From an uncultured Granulosicoccaceae bacterium (GTDB lineage: Bacteria > Pseudomonadota > Gammaproteobacteria > Granulosicoccales > Granulosicoccaceae), in assembly GCA_938005265.1 (NCBI GenBank), contig CALLOA010000147.1, forward strand, positions 1 to 42,886: DNA of 42,886 nucleotides, written 5' to 3'. Position numbers and translations under genes: made by a program. The notes beneath the pieces are model-generated. The model saw only the letters and a list, made by a program, of their open reading frames with translations. It had not been told where the DNA came from and ran no database searches. Position 1 is the stretch's first letter, and each line of letters opens with the position of its first letter. Shown in pieces: positions 34,132 through 42,532 of this stretch.

Positions 34132-35526
34132 TCAAGGTAGCCTGATATAACTGGTATCACGACCACGCTGAACAAACAGTAAAGCGTCGGAAGAGACCTC
34201 CATATTTTCAATGTCGGCGATCGTTTCGACAGGTTCTCGATTAACCGATAAAACTATATCGCCACTTTGCAGGCCCTTTTGGGCTAGCGGACTACTATTT
34301 TCCAGGCTCTCTATTTCAAGGTACTTTCGCCCCCGTGATGTTTGCTGCTCAAGGAATTCAACACCAGCAAACCAGGTATTTGCAAGACCTGATTCAGCAA
34401 CCGTTGCGGTTACGTCGAACTCACGACTATCACGCACGACACGCACATTGATAGCCTGTCCTAGCCGCACAAGACCCAGGCGGTTAACCACACTTTCTAC
34501 AGTCCTGACCCGCTGACCATCAATCGCCGTGATAATGTCACCGGGTTGCAGACCCGCAGTCTGCGCCGGGGAATCCGGCTCAATTTGCGCGATCAGCACA
34601 CCACGTTCCCGACTAAGACCCAATCGTTCCACCAAATCAGGAGTGATTGCAACGGCTGAAATTCCCAGCCTGCCTCGCTTGACACGGCCGAACTGCAAAA
34701 GCTGGTCAATTATGTCCTGCGCCATGTTTGAAGGGATGGCGAAACCGATTCCGACATTGCCACCACCCGGTCCCACTATCGCTGTATTGATACCGATAAG
34801 TTCACCACGCAAATTAACCAGTGCACCACCTGAATTACCGGGATTAATTGAAGCATCTGTCTGGATAAAATCTTCAAAGTCTTCAATTCCGAGACCACTG
34901 CGTCGCAAGGCACTGACGATACCCGACGTTACTGTCTGACCCAGACCAAATGGATTTCCGATTGCTATGCAGAAATCTCCAACACGCAAGGCGTCAGAAT
35001 CGGCCCAGCGGATAGCGCTTAGATTATCAGCCGGAATTTGCAGCAGTGCGATGTCAGCCTTGGGATCAGTACCAAGAATATTGGCAACCGGTTCACGGCC
35101 ATCACGCAGCGTCACAATGATTTCATCAGCACCATCAATGACATGAAAATTGGTAACTACCAGACCGCGCTCAGCATCAACAATAACGCCCGAACCGAGA
35201 CTTTTCGGCTGTGCTGATGGCACTGCCGGTAACTCTGAACCGTAAAAAAAACGATAAAACTCTTCCAGTGATGAATCACGCTGCACGATTGACCGGGTTG
35301 ATATATTTACAACAGCCGGCGTCACCTGTTCAAGCATGGGGGCAAGACTGGGAAGCGGCTGACCGTCTATCACTCCAGGTATGCGCGCATGAGCTGCTGA
35401 ATATCCGGCCAAATTACCAACCGGATTCACACGCAAGCTGATAACTTCAGAAATAATCAGGATAGCTAGCGCAGCGACAATTTTGATAAATGCTGTGCTG
35501 AACGGCAATTTGTGCATACTCTTCAT
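34132..35526 (-). CDS. DegQ-like periplasmic trypsin-type serine protease (HtrA family, two PDZ domains)
   Basis: The 464-residue protein is an HtrA/Deg protease of the envelope that degrades misfolded proteins. The catalytic triad is complete: H128 in TNFHVIDG, D158 in PKADIALL and S232 in NPGNSGGAL. Two PDZ domains follow (about 285-375 and 385-464), as in DegQ and DegP, while DegS and AlgW have one. The hydrophobic N-terminus (about 11-31) has a possible cleavage site after AHA (47) but could also act as an anchor, so it is intermediate between secreted DegQ and anchored DegS. I chose ATG 35526, as an in-frame TTG at 35562 lies only five bases past the glpD stop. It follows glpD by 41 bases on the same strand and may receive read-through from the glycerol operon. 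Confidence 0.9.
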   Translation of the reverse strand: MKSMHKLPFSTAFIKIVAALAILIISEVISLRVNPVGNLAGYSAAHARIPGVIDGQPLPSLAPMLEQVTPAVVNISTRSIVQRDSSLEEFYRFFYGSELPAVPSAQPKSLGSGVIVDAERGLVVTNFHVIDGADEIIVTLRDGREPVANILGTDPKADIALLQIPADNLSAIRWADSDALRVGDFCIAIGNPFGLGQTVTSGIVSALRRSGLGIEDFEDFIQTDASINPGNSGGALVNLRGELIGINTAIVGPGGGNVGIGFAIPSNMAQDIIDQLLQFGRVKRGRLGISAVAITPDLVERLGLSRERGVLIAQIEPDSPAQTAGLQPGDIITAIDGQRVRTVESVVNRLGLVRLGQAINVRVVRDSREFDVTATVAESGLANTWFAGVEFLEQQTSRGRKYLEIESLENSSPLAQKGLQSGDIVLSVNREPVETIADIENMEVSSDALLFVQRGRDTSYIRLP

Positions 35527-35567
35527 GCCATATATTCGTATTAAACTTAGATTGAATGGCAAACCGG

Positions 35568-37169
35568 CTAGCCTGCACGCTCCATGTCCGGCCCGCCATC
35601 ATGGTTCGACACCTCAGTGTTCAGGTAAACTTGTAGTTGCATAATTTGTTGTTCAGTTAGCTGCAAACCTTTCTTGCTGCGCCGCCACACGATGTCTTCG
35701 GCGGTCAGCGCAAATTCATGCTGCAGCAAATAGTCAACCTCGACCTGATACAGTAATCCGCCAAAGTGGCGCCCAAGATCGGATTCACCAGCGCAACCCT
35801 GCAATAACAGGTTGAGACGTGTGCCGTAGTTGCGGGCATAGTCGTAGATAAGCTTTGACCCGGCCCATGGGTATTGTTTTTCTGCTTGCTGCAAAAAGGT
35901 ATCAAAGTCTGCATTTGGTATATCGCCACCTGGCAAGGGCGCAGATTCTGTCCAGCCACTTTTGCCCGATTCACCTTGTGCCTTTCGACCTCTGTCATCG
36001 TCGGAATCAAGAACCGGCTCCAACATATCGATCACTTCTTCAGACAACTTCCTGAAGGTTGTGATCTTGCCACCATAAACCGATAGTATCGGCGCTCCAT
36101 CAGCATCCAGATGAAGTTTGTAGTCGCGCGTCACTTTGGAAGCACTATCAGCATTATCGTCATACAGTGGCCTTACGCCGCTATAGGTCCAGATAACCTG
36201 CTCAGCAGTTACCGGTACAGCGAAGTACTCACTAGCTGCATTACAGATGTACTCGACTTCCTCGTCACTAATGGCTATATCCTGAGGGTCGCCATTGAGT
36301 TCCATATCGGTTGTGCCCAACAGCGTGTAATCGTTTTCGTAGGGAACCGCAAAAATTATCCGGTTATCTGCATTCTGGAATATGTAGGCATAGGGGTGTG
36401 AAAACAGCTTCGGCACCACAATATGACTACCTTTAACCAGCCGAACACTATGTTTCGCTTTTTTTGACTCATCCAGATGTAGCGTTCGATCAACCCAGGG
36501 GCCAGATGCATTAACCACCGCACGGGCACTGACACTTTCGGTTTCCCCATTGCGGTTATTTTTCAGCTCCACACGCCAATGGCCAGACTGCCTCACCAGA
36601 TCGACCACCTCGGTTCGGGTTCTTATTTCACACCCTCGCGCCTTGGCGTCCATGGCATTGAGCACTACAAGGCGGGAGTCCTGCACCCAACAATCAGAAT
36701 ATTCGAAGGCCTTGGTAAAAACCGGTTTTAGTGCTTTGCCTGTTTCGTGAGCACGAAGATTCACACCATGTGATGAAGGTAATAATTTGCGCCCACCTAG
36801 ATTATCGTAAAGAAAAAGACCGGCACGAATCAGCCAGCGCGGGCGCAATGCCTTATGGTGCGGCAGAATGAATCGCAATGGCCAGATAATATGTGGCGCT
36901 GCGCGGAGCAGAAGTTCTCTCTCGATAAGAGCATGGCGCACCAGCTTGAAATCGTAATATTCAAGGTAACGTAAACCGCCGTGAATCAACTTGGTGCTGG
37001 CAGATGACGTGTGAGCTGCAAGATCGTCTTTCTCACATAACAAAACCGACAGGCCACGACCCGCCGCATCACGTGCAACTCCAGCGCCATTGATACCGCC
37101 ACCTACTACCACGACATCAAAGTCAGTGGCAGAAGTAGCGGAAGGAGATGGTTGAGTATGTTCAGTCAA
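35568..37169 (-). CDS. glpD: Aerobic glycerol-3-phosphate dehydrogenase GlpD
   Basis: The 533-residue protein matches GlpD, the FAD enzyme at the inner membrane that oxidises sn-glycerol 3-phosphate to dihydroxyacetone phosphate and passes electrons to ubiquinone. The FAD motif FDVVVVGGGINGAGVARDA begins at about residue 18, with LIHGGLRYLE, TYSGVRPLYDD and VYGGKITTFRKLSE further on. The start is a TTG at 37169 (no ATG lies before the FAD motif). It closes the glycerol ABC operon: glpU is 217 bases upstream on the same strand, and the transporter would deliver glycerol that a kinase elsewhere phosphorylates. The gap suggests either a separate promoter or a processed leader. Confidence 0.95.
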   Translation of the reverse strand: MTEHTQPSPSATSATDFDVVVVGGGINGAGVARDAAGRGLSVLLCEKDDLAAHTSSASTKLIHGGLRYLEYYDFKLVRHALIERELLLRAAPHIIWPLRFILPHHKALRPRWLIRAGLFLYDNLGGRKLLPSSHGVNLRAHETGKALKPVFTKAFEYSDCWVQDSRLVVLNAMDAKARGCEIRTRTEVVDLVRQSGHWRVELKNNRNGETESVSARAVVNASGPWVDRTLHLDESKKAKHSVRLVKGSHIVVPKLFSHPYAYIFQNADNRIIFAVPYENDYTLLGTTDMELNGDPQDIAISDEEVEYICNAASEYFAVPVTAEQVIWTYSGVRPLYDDNADSASKVTRDYKLHLDADGAPILSVYGGKITTFRKLSEEVIDMLEPVLDSDDDRGRKAQGESGKSGWTESAPLPGGDIPNADFDTFLQQAEKQYPWAGSKLIYDYARNYGTRLNLLLQGCAGESDLGRHFGGLLYQVEVDYLLQHEFALTAEDIVWRRSKKGLQLTEQQIMQLQVYLNTEVSNHDGGPDMERAG

Positions 37170-37231
37170 TGTCTAAATTTCTGCGAATAATCTGCCAAAC
37201 CCAAACTGGTTTAAGCTTTTAAAGTTTATGC

Positions 37232-37248
37232 TGCCGGGGATACCGGCA
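37232..37248. other. Small stem-loop between glpU and glpD
   Basis: TGCCGG (37232-37237) and CCGGCA (37243-37248) form a 6-bp stem with a GGATA loop in the 217-base gap between glpU and glpD. No U-tract follows on the minus strand. It could lower or protect read-through into glpD; this is a guess. Confidence 0.28.
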
Positions 37249-37386
37249 CCAGATTCGAAGTCGTCAAATACCAAGTCAGCAAGAACAGATTTCATGCCCG
37301 AATTTCATACGCAAAAGGCATTGCGATTCGAATAGACCGCTTTCCAAAATGTTAATGGATGACATCCGGTATCTATATGCAAGCAA

Positions 37387-37668
37387 TCATACAAAATTGA
37401 ACACCAGCACAGCATAGATAAATGACACAGCAACAGCGCCCCACAATGGCTGACCGATAATTCCCAGCCAACCCAGATGTATGAAAGCGCTACCCAACAG
37501 GGATATAAACAGACGATCCCCGCGTGTGGTTTGCAGACCAAGTACGCCATCTCTGGGATTTCCGCCAGGACTCAGGCGCTCCCAAATCGACATAGCTATC
37601 AAGCAACATGCGATAAAGCCGAAAAATATCGCTGATTGCCATGTCCAGGCCATCCATGAGAGATCCAT
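37387..37668 (-). CDS. glpU: Small integral membrane protein of the glycerol ABC operon (DUF2160, GlpU-type)
   Basis: The 93-residue protein has three membrane segments (about residues 11-30, 49-70 and 74-93) and the loop WERLSPGGNPRDGVLG followed by TTRGDRLFISLLG. This matches DUF2160, which accompanies ABC glycerol importers and was named GlpU in Rhizobium; its role in transport is not established. Its ATG overlaps the glpQ stop by one base (TAATG), so it is translationally coupled to the permease. glpD follows after 217 bases. Its tight linkage suggests it stabilises or regulates the permease complex, which is inference. Confidence 0.85.
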   Translation of the reverse strand: MDLSWMAWTWQSAIFFGFIACCLIAMSIWERLSPGGNPRDGVLGLQTTRGDRLFISLLGSAFIHLGWLGIIGQPLWGAVAVSFIYAVLVFNFV

Positions 37669-38468
37669 TAAACACGCCCCAGGGCAAAACCCTTAGCAAT
37701 ATAGTTTCTGACGAACCAGATGACGATAGCGCCAGGAATCAAAGTCAAAGCGCCAGCCGCTGCCAACAGCCCAAGTTCGTAGCCGGAGGAACTAGCCGTT
37801 TTGGTCATAGTTGCAGCGATTGGCTTTGCCGCAACAGACGTCAATGATTTCGCCAGTAAGAGCTCCACCCACGAAAACATAAAGCAGAAGAAAGCAGCCA
37901 CACCAATACCAGCCGTTATTGTCGGAATGAATATTCGTGTAAAAAATCTTGGAAAGGAATACCCGTCTATGTAAGCAGTTTCATCAAGCTCTTTTGGCAC
38001 GCCCGACATAAAACCTTCCAGAATCCAGACCGCCAGAGGTACGTTAAAAAGACAGTGCGCCAGCGCCACAGCCCAGATCGTATCAAACAACCCAATTGCC
38101 GAATAGAGTTGAATAAAGGGCAATGCAAATACAGCTGGTGGCGCCATACGGTTTGTAAGCAGCCAGAAAAATAAATGCTTATCACCCAGAAACCGGTAAC
38201 GCGAAAAAGCATAAGCTGCAGGCAAGGCCACCAGAACAGCAACCACACTGTTTACGACAACATATGCAATGGAATTCAGATAGCCGTTGTACCAGCTCGG
38301 ATTGGTGAAAATGGTTTTATAGTTATCCAGCGTGAAATTTTGCGGCCACAAAGTGAACGAACCCAATATTTCATTGGTGCTTTTAAAGGACATATTCAGC
38401 AGCCAATATATCGGCAGCATCAAAAACACAATGTATATAGTTGGCAGCAGCCATTTAATTCGTGACAT
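37668..38468 (-). CDS. glpQ: Glycerol ABC transporter permease GlpQ
   Basis: The 266-residue protein is a carbohydrate-type (MalG-like) ABC permease with six membrane helices. The cytoplasmic EAA loop that docks to the ATPase is visible as DETAYIDGYSFPRFFTRIFIP (about residues 155-177 region), with the conserved glycine. The start is ATG 38468, 35 bases after glpP, and the stop overlaps glpU. In the known system GlpP and GlpQ form the transmembrane channel for glycerol, energised by GlpS and GlpT. Its assignment as GlpQ and not another sugar permease rests on the neighbouring DUF2160 gene and glpD. Confidence 0.9.
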   Translation of the reverse strand: MSRIKWLLPTIYIVFLMLPIYWLLNMSFKSTNEILGSFTLWPQNFTLDNYKTIFTNPSWYNGYLNSIAYVVVNSVVAVLVALPAAYAFSRYRFLGDKHLFFWLLTNRMAPPAVFALPFIQLYSAIGLFDTIWAVALAHCLFNVPLAVWILEGFMSGVPKELDETAYIDGYSFPRFFTRIFIPTITAGIGVAAFFCFMFSWVELLLAKSLTSVAAKPIAATMTKTASSSGYELGLLAAAGALTLIPGAIVIWFVRNYIAKGFALGRV

Positions 38469-38503
38469 TATGGCCAGCTCCTGTTGTCATCGTTCATCAT
38501 GGC

Positions 38504-39367
38504 TTAGTCCTCATGCCGCATGGTGTAGGTATAAAACACCCAGGACACCAAAAGTATTACTAGAAAATAGATAATCGACATGGCTGCTGCCGGGCCGAGG
38601 TCAAACTGGCCCAACGCCATTTTCACCAAATCTATAGAAAGAAAGGTAGTGGTATTGCCCGGCCCACCTCCAGTCAACACAAATGGCTCGGTGTAGATCA
38701 TAAAGCTGTCCATAAATCGCAACAGGATGGCAATGGTAAGCACACGCTTGAGTTTCGGCAGCTGAATGTAGCGAAACACCGACCAACGGCTGGCGCCATC
38801 GATACGGGCTGCCTGATAGAAATCATCCGGAATGGCACTCAAACCCGCATAGGCCAGCAATACCACCAGAGAAGTCCAGTGCCAGACATCCATGGCAATA
38901 GTGGTTGCCCAGGCATCAAATGGCTGGCGCGTGTAGTTATAGTCAAATCCCAGAGAGTTCAGAGTCTTACCCAGCAATCCGATTTCGGGAAGTGCGAAAA
39001 TATTCCACATGGCACCCACCACATTCCAGGGTATCAGCAAGGGTAACGACATCAACACAAGACAAACCGGCACACCAATACCCTTTCGCGGCATCGCTAA
39101 GGCAATCGCCACACCCAACGGTATTTCAATTAAAAGAATAATAAGGGTGAACGCGGCCTGGCGACCTAAAGCTGCGTGAAAACGCTCGGAATGAAGCACC
39201 TGCTCAAACCACGTCAAGCCTTCATAGAAAAAGACGTTATCGCCAAAGGTTTCCTGCAGCGAGTAATTCACCACAGTCATTAACGGAATGACAGCATTGA
39301 ATGCCACCAGTAGCACAACAGGCAAAACCATAAACCAGGCTTTCTGGTTGACTGTTTTGGTGCTCAT
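38504..39367 (-). CDS. glpP: Glycerol ABC transporter permease GlpP
   Basis: The 287-residue protein is a MalF/UgpA-like ABC permease with about six membrane helices; the EAA loop reads YQAARIDGASRWSVFRYIQ. A characteristic segment YTEPFVLTGGGPGNTTTFLS follows the fifth helix. I chose ATG 39367, which overlaps the glpT stop by four bases (ATGA) and has GAGGGG eight bases upstream; an earlier start at 39397 would run further into glpT. It should pair with GlpQ in the inner membrane and receive glycerol from the periplasmic GlpV. Confidence 0.9.
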   Translation of the reverse strand: MSTKTVNQKAWFMVLPVVLLVAFNAVIPLMTVVNYSLQETFGDNVFFYEGLTWFEQVLHSERFHAALGRQAAFTLIILLIEIPLGVAIALAMPRKGIGVPVCLVLMSLPLLIPWNVVGAMWNIFALPEIGLLGKTLNSLGFDYNYTRQPFDAWATTIAMDVWHWTSLVVLLAYAGLSAIPDDFYQAARIDGASRWSVFRYIQLPKLKRVLTIAILLRFMDSFMIYTEPFVLTGGGPGNTTTFLSIDLVKMALGQFDLGPAAAMSIIYFLVILLVSWVFYTYTMRHED

Positions 39368-40458
39368 GAATGACCCCCCTCGGCATCCAGCAGCCAACTA
39401 TCGAGATAAACAGAAGCACCACCCGGTGAGAACTGTATATACCCTTGTTGCTCCGGCACTGCCTCACCTTCTGGCACGATCAATCTGATGTTCTGTTGGT
39501 TATGGCGCGTCGTGACTATTTTCATACGACCCGTATCATCAACACGCGTAACCTCTACGGGGATCCCTTCACGTGAGAAATGAATATTCTCCGGTCGAAC
39601 ACCAATTTCAAAATTTTCGCTGTTTAAAATCCTGTCTATGGCTTTATCCGAATATTCACCGTCCAGCGAATAGCCACAGTAAGTCACTTTGCCGTTCAAA
39701 AGCGTGCCGGGCAAAACATTCATACCTGGCGAACCGATAAAATGACCGACAAAGGTGTGTCGTGGATTTTCAAATAACTCGACAGGGCTACCACTTTGCA
39801 CAACATGGCCGTCATGCATAACAACAACCTGATCGGCAAACGTCAGCGCTTCGGTCTGGTCATGTGTTACATAGATCATGGTAGCTCCAACACGTTGATG
39901 CAGCTCTTTGAGTTTGGAACGCAGTTGCCATTTCAAGTGAGGATCAATGACAGTCAGAGGCTCATCAAACAGAATGGCGTTAACATCTGAACGCACTAAT
40001 CCACGGCCGAGAGAAATCTTCTGTTTACCATCTGCAGTCAGACCACGAGCGCGCTTGTCCAGAGAGGCTTCAAGGTCCAGCAAACCGGCAATCTCACGCA
40101 CACGCTTGTCAATTTCATATCTTGCAACACCCCGGTTTTTTAAAGGGAAAGCCAGGTTCTGCCGCACAGTCATTGTGTCGTATACCACCGGAAACTGAAA
40201 AACCTGTGCAATATTTCTGGCCTCAGCCTGATTTCGGGTCACATCTTTACCATCGAATAGTATCCGGCCCTCTGTCGGCGTTAACAAACCCGATATCAGG
40301 TTCAACATAGTTGTTTTACCGCAACCGGAGGAACCGAGCAGTGCATAAGCACCACCATCTTCCCACACCAAATCCACATTCTTTAGCGCCCAGTCAGCAT
40401 CCTCTCCAGGCTCATCCAGGTAACTATGGCGCACGTTCGACAGAGAAATTTCAGCCAT
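39364..40458 (-). CDS. glpT: Glycerol ABC transporter ATPase GlpT (degenerate signature motif)
   Basis: The 364-residue MalK-type ATPase has an intact Walker A (GSSGCGKTT, 42-50), Q-loop (VFQFP), Walker B (AILFDE, 161-166) and switch histidine (YVTHDQ, H199), followed by a C-terminal regulatory OB-like domain. Its ABC signature is abnormal: where LSGGQ is expected there is LTADGKQ (140-146). GlpS has the reverse pattern, so the pair should form one consensus ATP site. The start ATG 40458 overlaps the glpS stop by one base (TGATG). This GlpT is an ATPase and is unrelated to the E. coli glycerol-3-phosphate antiporter of the same name. Confidence 0.92.
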   Translation of the reverse strand: MAEISLSNVRHSYLDEPGEDADWALKNVDLVWEDGGAYALLGSSGCGKTTMLNLISGLLTPTEGRILFDGKDVTRNQAEARNIAQVFQFPVVYDTMTVRQNLAFPLKNRGVARYEIDKRVREIAGLLDLEASLDKRARGLTADGKQKISLGRGLVRSDVNAILFDEPLTVIDPHLKWQLRSKLKELHQRVGATMIYVTHDQTEALTFADQVVVMHDGHVVQSGSPVELFENPRHTFVGHFIGSPGMNVLPGTLLNGKVTYCGYSLDGEYSDKAIDRILNSENFEIGVRPENIHFSREGIPVEVTRVDDTGRMKIVTTRHNQQNIRLIVPEGEAVPEQQGYIQFSPGGASVYLDSWLLDAEGGHS

Positions 40459-41552
40459 CAGGAAGCCACCAGTTTTCCGCGCTTGTCAAACAACAGGCAT
40501 TGGCGCATATCGATATACAAATCTACCGCCTGCCCATTATCCAGTGAATGAATTCCATGATTCAACGATATCCACGTGTCACTTCCTGCTTGCGCATGCA
40601 CAGTACTTTCAGAGCCACTTATTTCGGTGAGAAGAACTTTAGCTGATATCTTTTGCAATGCTTCAGACTCTTGACGGGGTTTATCAACACCTATTGATGC
40701 TGCCAGAAAAACATGGTGTGGTCTGACACCAAGCTGGTATTCGTCTGGCGGCAATGCTGCGAAATCATTTCGTGCAGGCCATTGCTCACCACCTGGCAGC
40801 ACCAGCGCACCATGCTCAAGTTTCACATCAACAATGTTAATTGGAGGATCCGAAAATACCTGTGCACTATCCCGGTTAGCTGGTTGGCGGTATACAGCAT
40901 TACTCTGCCCATATTGCAGAACACGCCCTTCAGACAATGCCGCTGTGTAACCGCCAAGCAATAACGCTTCAGTCGGTTCGGTCGTTGCATAGACTACAGT
41001 GGAGCCGGTGTTTCTGAAGAGCTTGGGCAACTCTTCTCGCAATTCTTCGCGTAATTTGTAGTCAAGATTAGCCAACGGCTCATCAAGCAGAATCAAGCGG
41101 GCCTGCTTGACAAGGGCTCGCGCCAAGGCGGTTCGCTGCTGCTGCCCGCCCGATAACTCACTGGGCATACGGTTCAGCATGGGTGTCAGTTTCAATAGTT
41201 CAGCCACCTCTTGTATGGCTTGGTCAATTGCCTGTTTAGACATTTTCATCAGCCGCATCGGTGAGGCGATGTTGTCGTAAACGGTGAAATTGGGGTAATT
41301 AATAAACTGCTGGTAAACCATCGCAACATCACGTTTCTGTACCGACAGTCGAGTAACATTCTGATTCTCAAACCAGACCTCACCGGTAGTTGGTTTTTCC
41401 AGCCCTGCCATGATGCGCATCAGGGTAGTCTTTCCGGCAAGCGTCGTACCCAGAAGCACATTGAATTCTTCCGCTACCAGCTCAAGCTCAGTCGGGTAGA
41501 TATGAATTTCATTCTGACGTTCCAGTGAAATATTTTTAAGCGTAAGCGACAT
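40458..41552 (-). CDS. glpS: Glycerol ABC transporter ATPase GlpS (lacks switch histidine)
   Basis: The 364-residue MalK-type ATPase has Walker A GTTLAGKTT (35-43), Q-loop VYQQF, a perfect ABC signature LSGGQQQR (133-140) and Walker B LILLDE (153-158). The H-loop is changed: where THD is expected it reads ATTEPTEAL, so the switch histidine is threonine (T191). A C-terminal regulatory domain follows. I chose ATG 41552 because MSLTLKNISLERQ starts like other such ATPases; a start at 41684 would overlap the regulator gene by over 100 bases. It lies 28 bases after the regulator and overlaps glpT, with which it should form the heterodimeric motor. Confidence 0.92.
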   Translation of the reverse strand: MSLTLKNISLERQNEIHIYPTELELVAEEFNVLLGTTLAGKTTLMRIMAGLEKPTTGEVWFENQNVTRLSVQKRDVAMVYQQFINYPNFTVYDNIASPMRLMKMSKQAIDQAIQEVAELLKLTPMLNRMPSELSGGQQQRTALARALVKQARLILLDEPLANLDYKLREELREELPKLFRNTGSTVVYATTEPTEALLLGGYTAALSEGRVLQYGQSNAVYRQPANRDSAQVFSDPPINIVDVKLEHGALVLPGGEQWPARNDFAALPPDEYQLGVRPHHVFLAASIGVDKPRQESEALQKISAKVLLTEISGSESTVHAQAGSDTWISLNHGIHSLDNGQAVDLYIDMRQCLLFDKRGKLVAS

Positions 41553-41580
41553 AGTCAGATTGGCAGCAGGTCCAGCATGT

Positions 41581-42453
41581 TTAAAGGCTTTGGCGAGTAG
41601 CAATGTCCAAAGGTGCCACTTCGACACGCGGCTCAGGCACTGCAACAACCAACTCAACCCCGTTGTTTTTGCAATGCTGCACAAGTGCAGGAGAAGGCTC
41701 TCTGTCAGTTACAAGGTAATCTACGGCCGAAATATTACCAATACGCATCGGAGCGCTACGCGAGAATTTACTGGAGTCACAAACCAGTATCACAGAACGC
41801 GAATTGGCAATGATCGCCTTTGCAACACTGACCTCCTGCGTGTCAAAGTCCAGCAATGTACCGTCTTCTTCCAATGCAGACACGCCTATTACCGCGCGAT
41901 CCAGTCGAAACTGCTCTATGTATTCAGCCGTATCTTTACCAACGATTCCACCATCCTCCAGCCGAATTTTTCCGCCCGCCATCATTAGTGTGACAGTTTC
42001 ATTGCCACGAAGAATTTCAATCACATTGATGTTGTTTGTAACCACCAACATACCGGTATAGGCTGCTATTTCCCTGACGACGGCTTCAGTCGTGGTACCT
42101 ATATTGACAAACAACGACGAGTCAGGCGGAATCAACCTGGCCGCTGCCTTGGCAATCATCTGTTTTTCTGACACCTTAAGACAGCAGCGGGCATCATAGC
42201 CAAGGTTACTGATTCCATCGTTAAGTACTGCTCCTCCGTGTGTCCTTTTTAGTAGGCCGACTTCACACAATTCAGCCAGATCACGCCGGATAGTCTGGGG
42301 AGTGACTTCGAGATTTTCTGCTAATGTTTCCACTTCTATCGCACTATTAGCGCGAGCAAAAGCAAGAATCTGTTTGCGCCTGTCACTTGGACTGGAAGGA
42401 ACAGAAGCAGAATGTGAAATGTTGACAGGTGAGGAGGGATCGAATTCCGACAT
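41581..42453 (-). CDS. glpR: DeoR/GlpR-family transcriptional repressor
   Basis: The 290-residue protein has a DeoR-type N-terminal helix-turn-helix (about residues 26-80: RRKQILAFAR, TPQTIRRDLAELCEVGLLKRTHGGAV) and a C-terminal sugar-phosphate sensing domain with FVNIGTTTEAVVREI and VTNNINVIEIL. In GlpR proteins glycerol 3-phosphate is the inducer, and its place inside a glycerol operon fits that role. The first 25 residues are a Ser/Pro-rich extension before the usual start, which is slightly unusual. ATG 42453 has GGAG-like bases upstream of weak quality. It stands between glpV and glpS, so it is probably autoregulated with the operon. Confidence 0.9.
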   Translation of the reverse strand: MSEFDPSSPVNISHSASVPSSPSDRRKQILAFARANSAIEVETLAENLEVTPQTIRRDLAELCEVGLLKRTHGGAVLNDGISNLGYDARCCLKVSEKQMIAKAAARLIPPDSSLFVNIGTTTEAVVREIAAYTGMLVVTNNINVIEILRGNETVTLMMAGGKIRLEDGGIVGKDTAEYIEQFRLDRAVIGVSALEEDGTLLDFDTQEVSVAKAIIANSRSVILVCDSSKFSRSAPMRIGNISAVDYLVTDREPSPALVQHCKNNGVELVVAVPEPRVEVAPLDIATRQSL

Positions 42454-42478
42454 TAGTAATTACGGCTCAATTTGCAAA

Positions 42479-42511
42479 GCAACATGACGCTCTATCAGAA
42501 CGCCATGTTGC
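42479..42511 (-). promoter_or_regulatory. Intercistronic hairpin between glpV and glpR
   Basis: GCAACATG (42479-42486) and CATGTTGC (42504-42511) form a perfect 8-bp stem with a 17-base loop, 22 bases after the glpV stop and before the regulator start. There is no U-tract. Such hairpins after binding-protein genes often protect the upstream message from 3' exonucleases, giving more binding protein than membrane components; that role here is inference. Confidence 0.5.
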
Positions 42512-42532
42512 CCGCATTCAAGTCATATTGAC

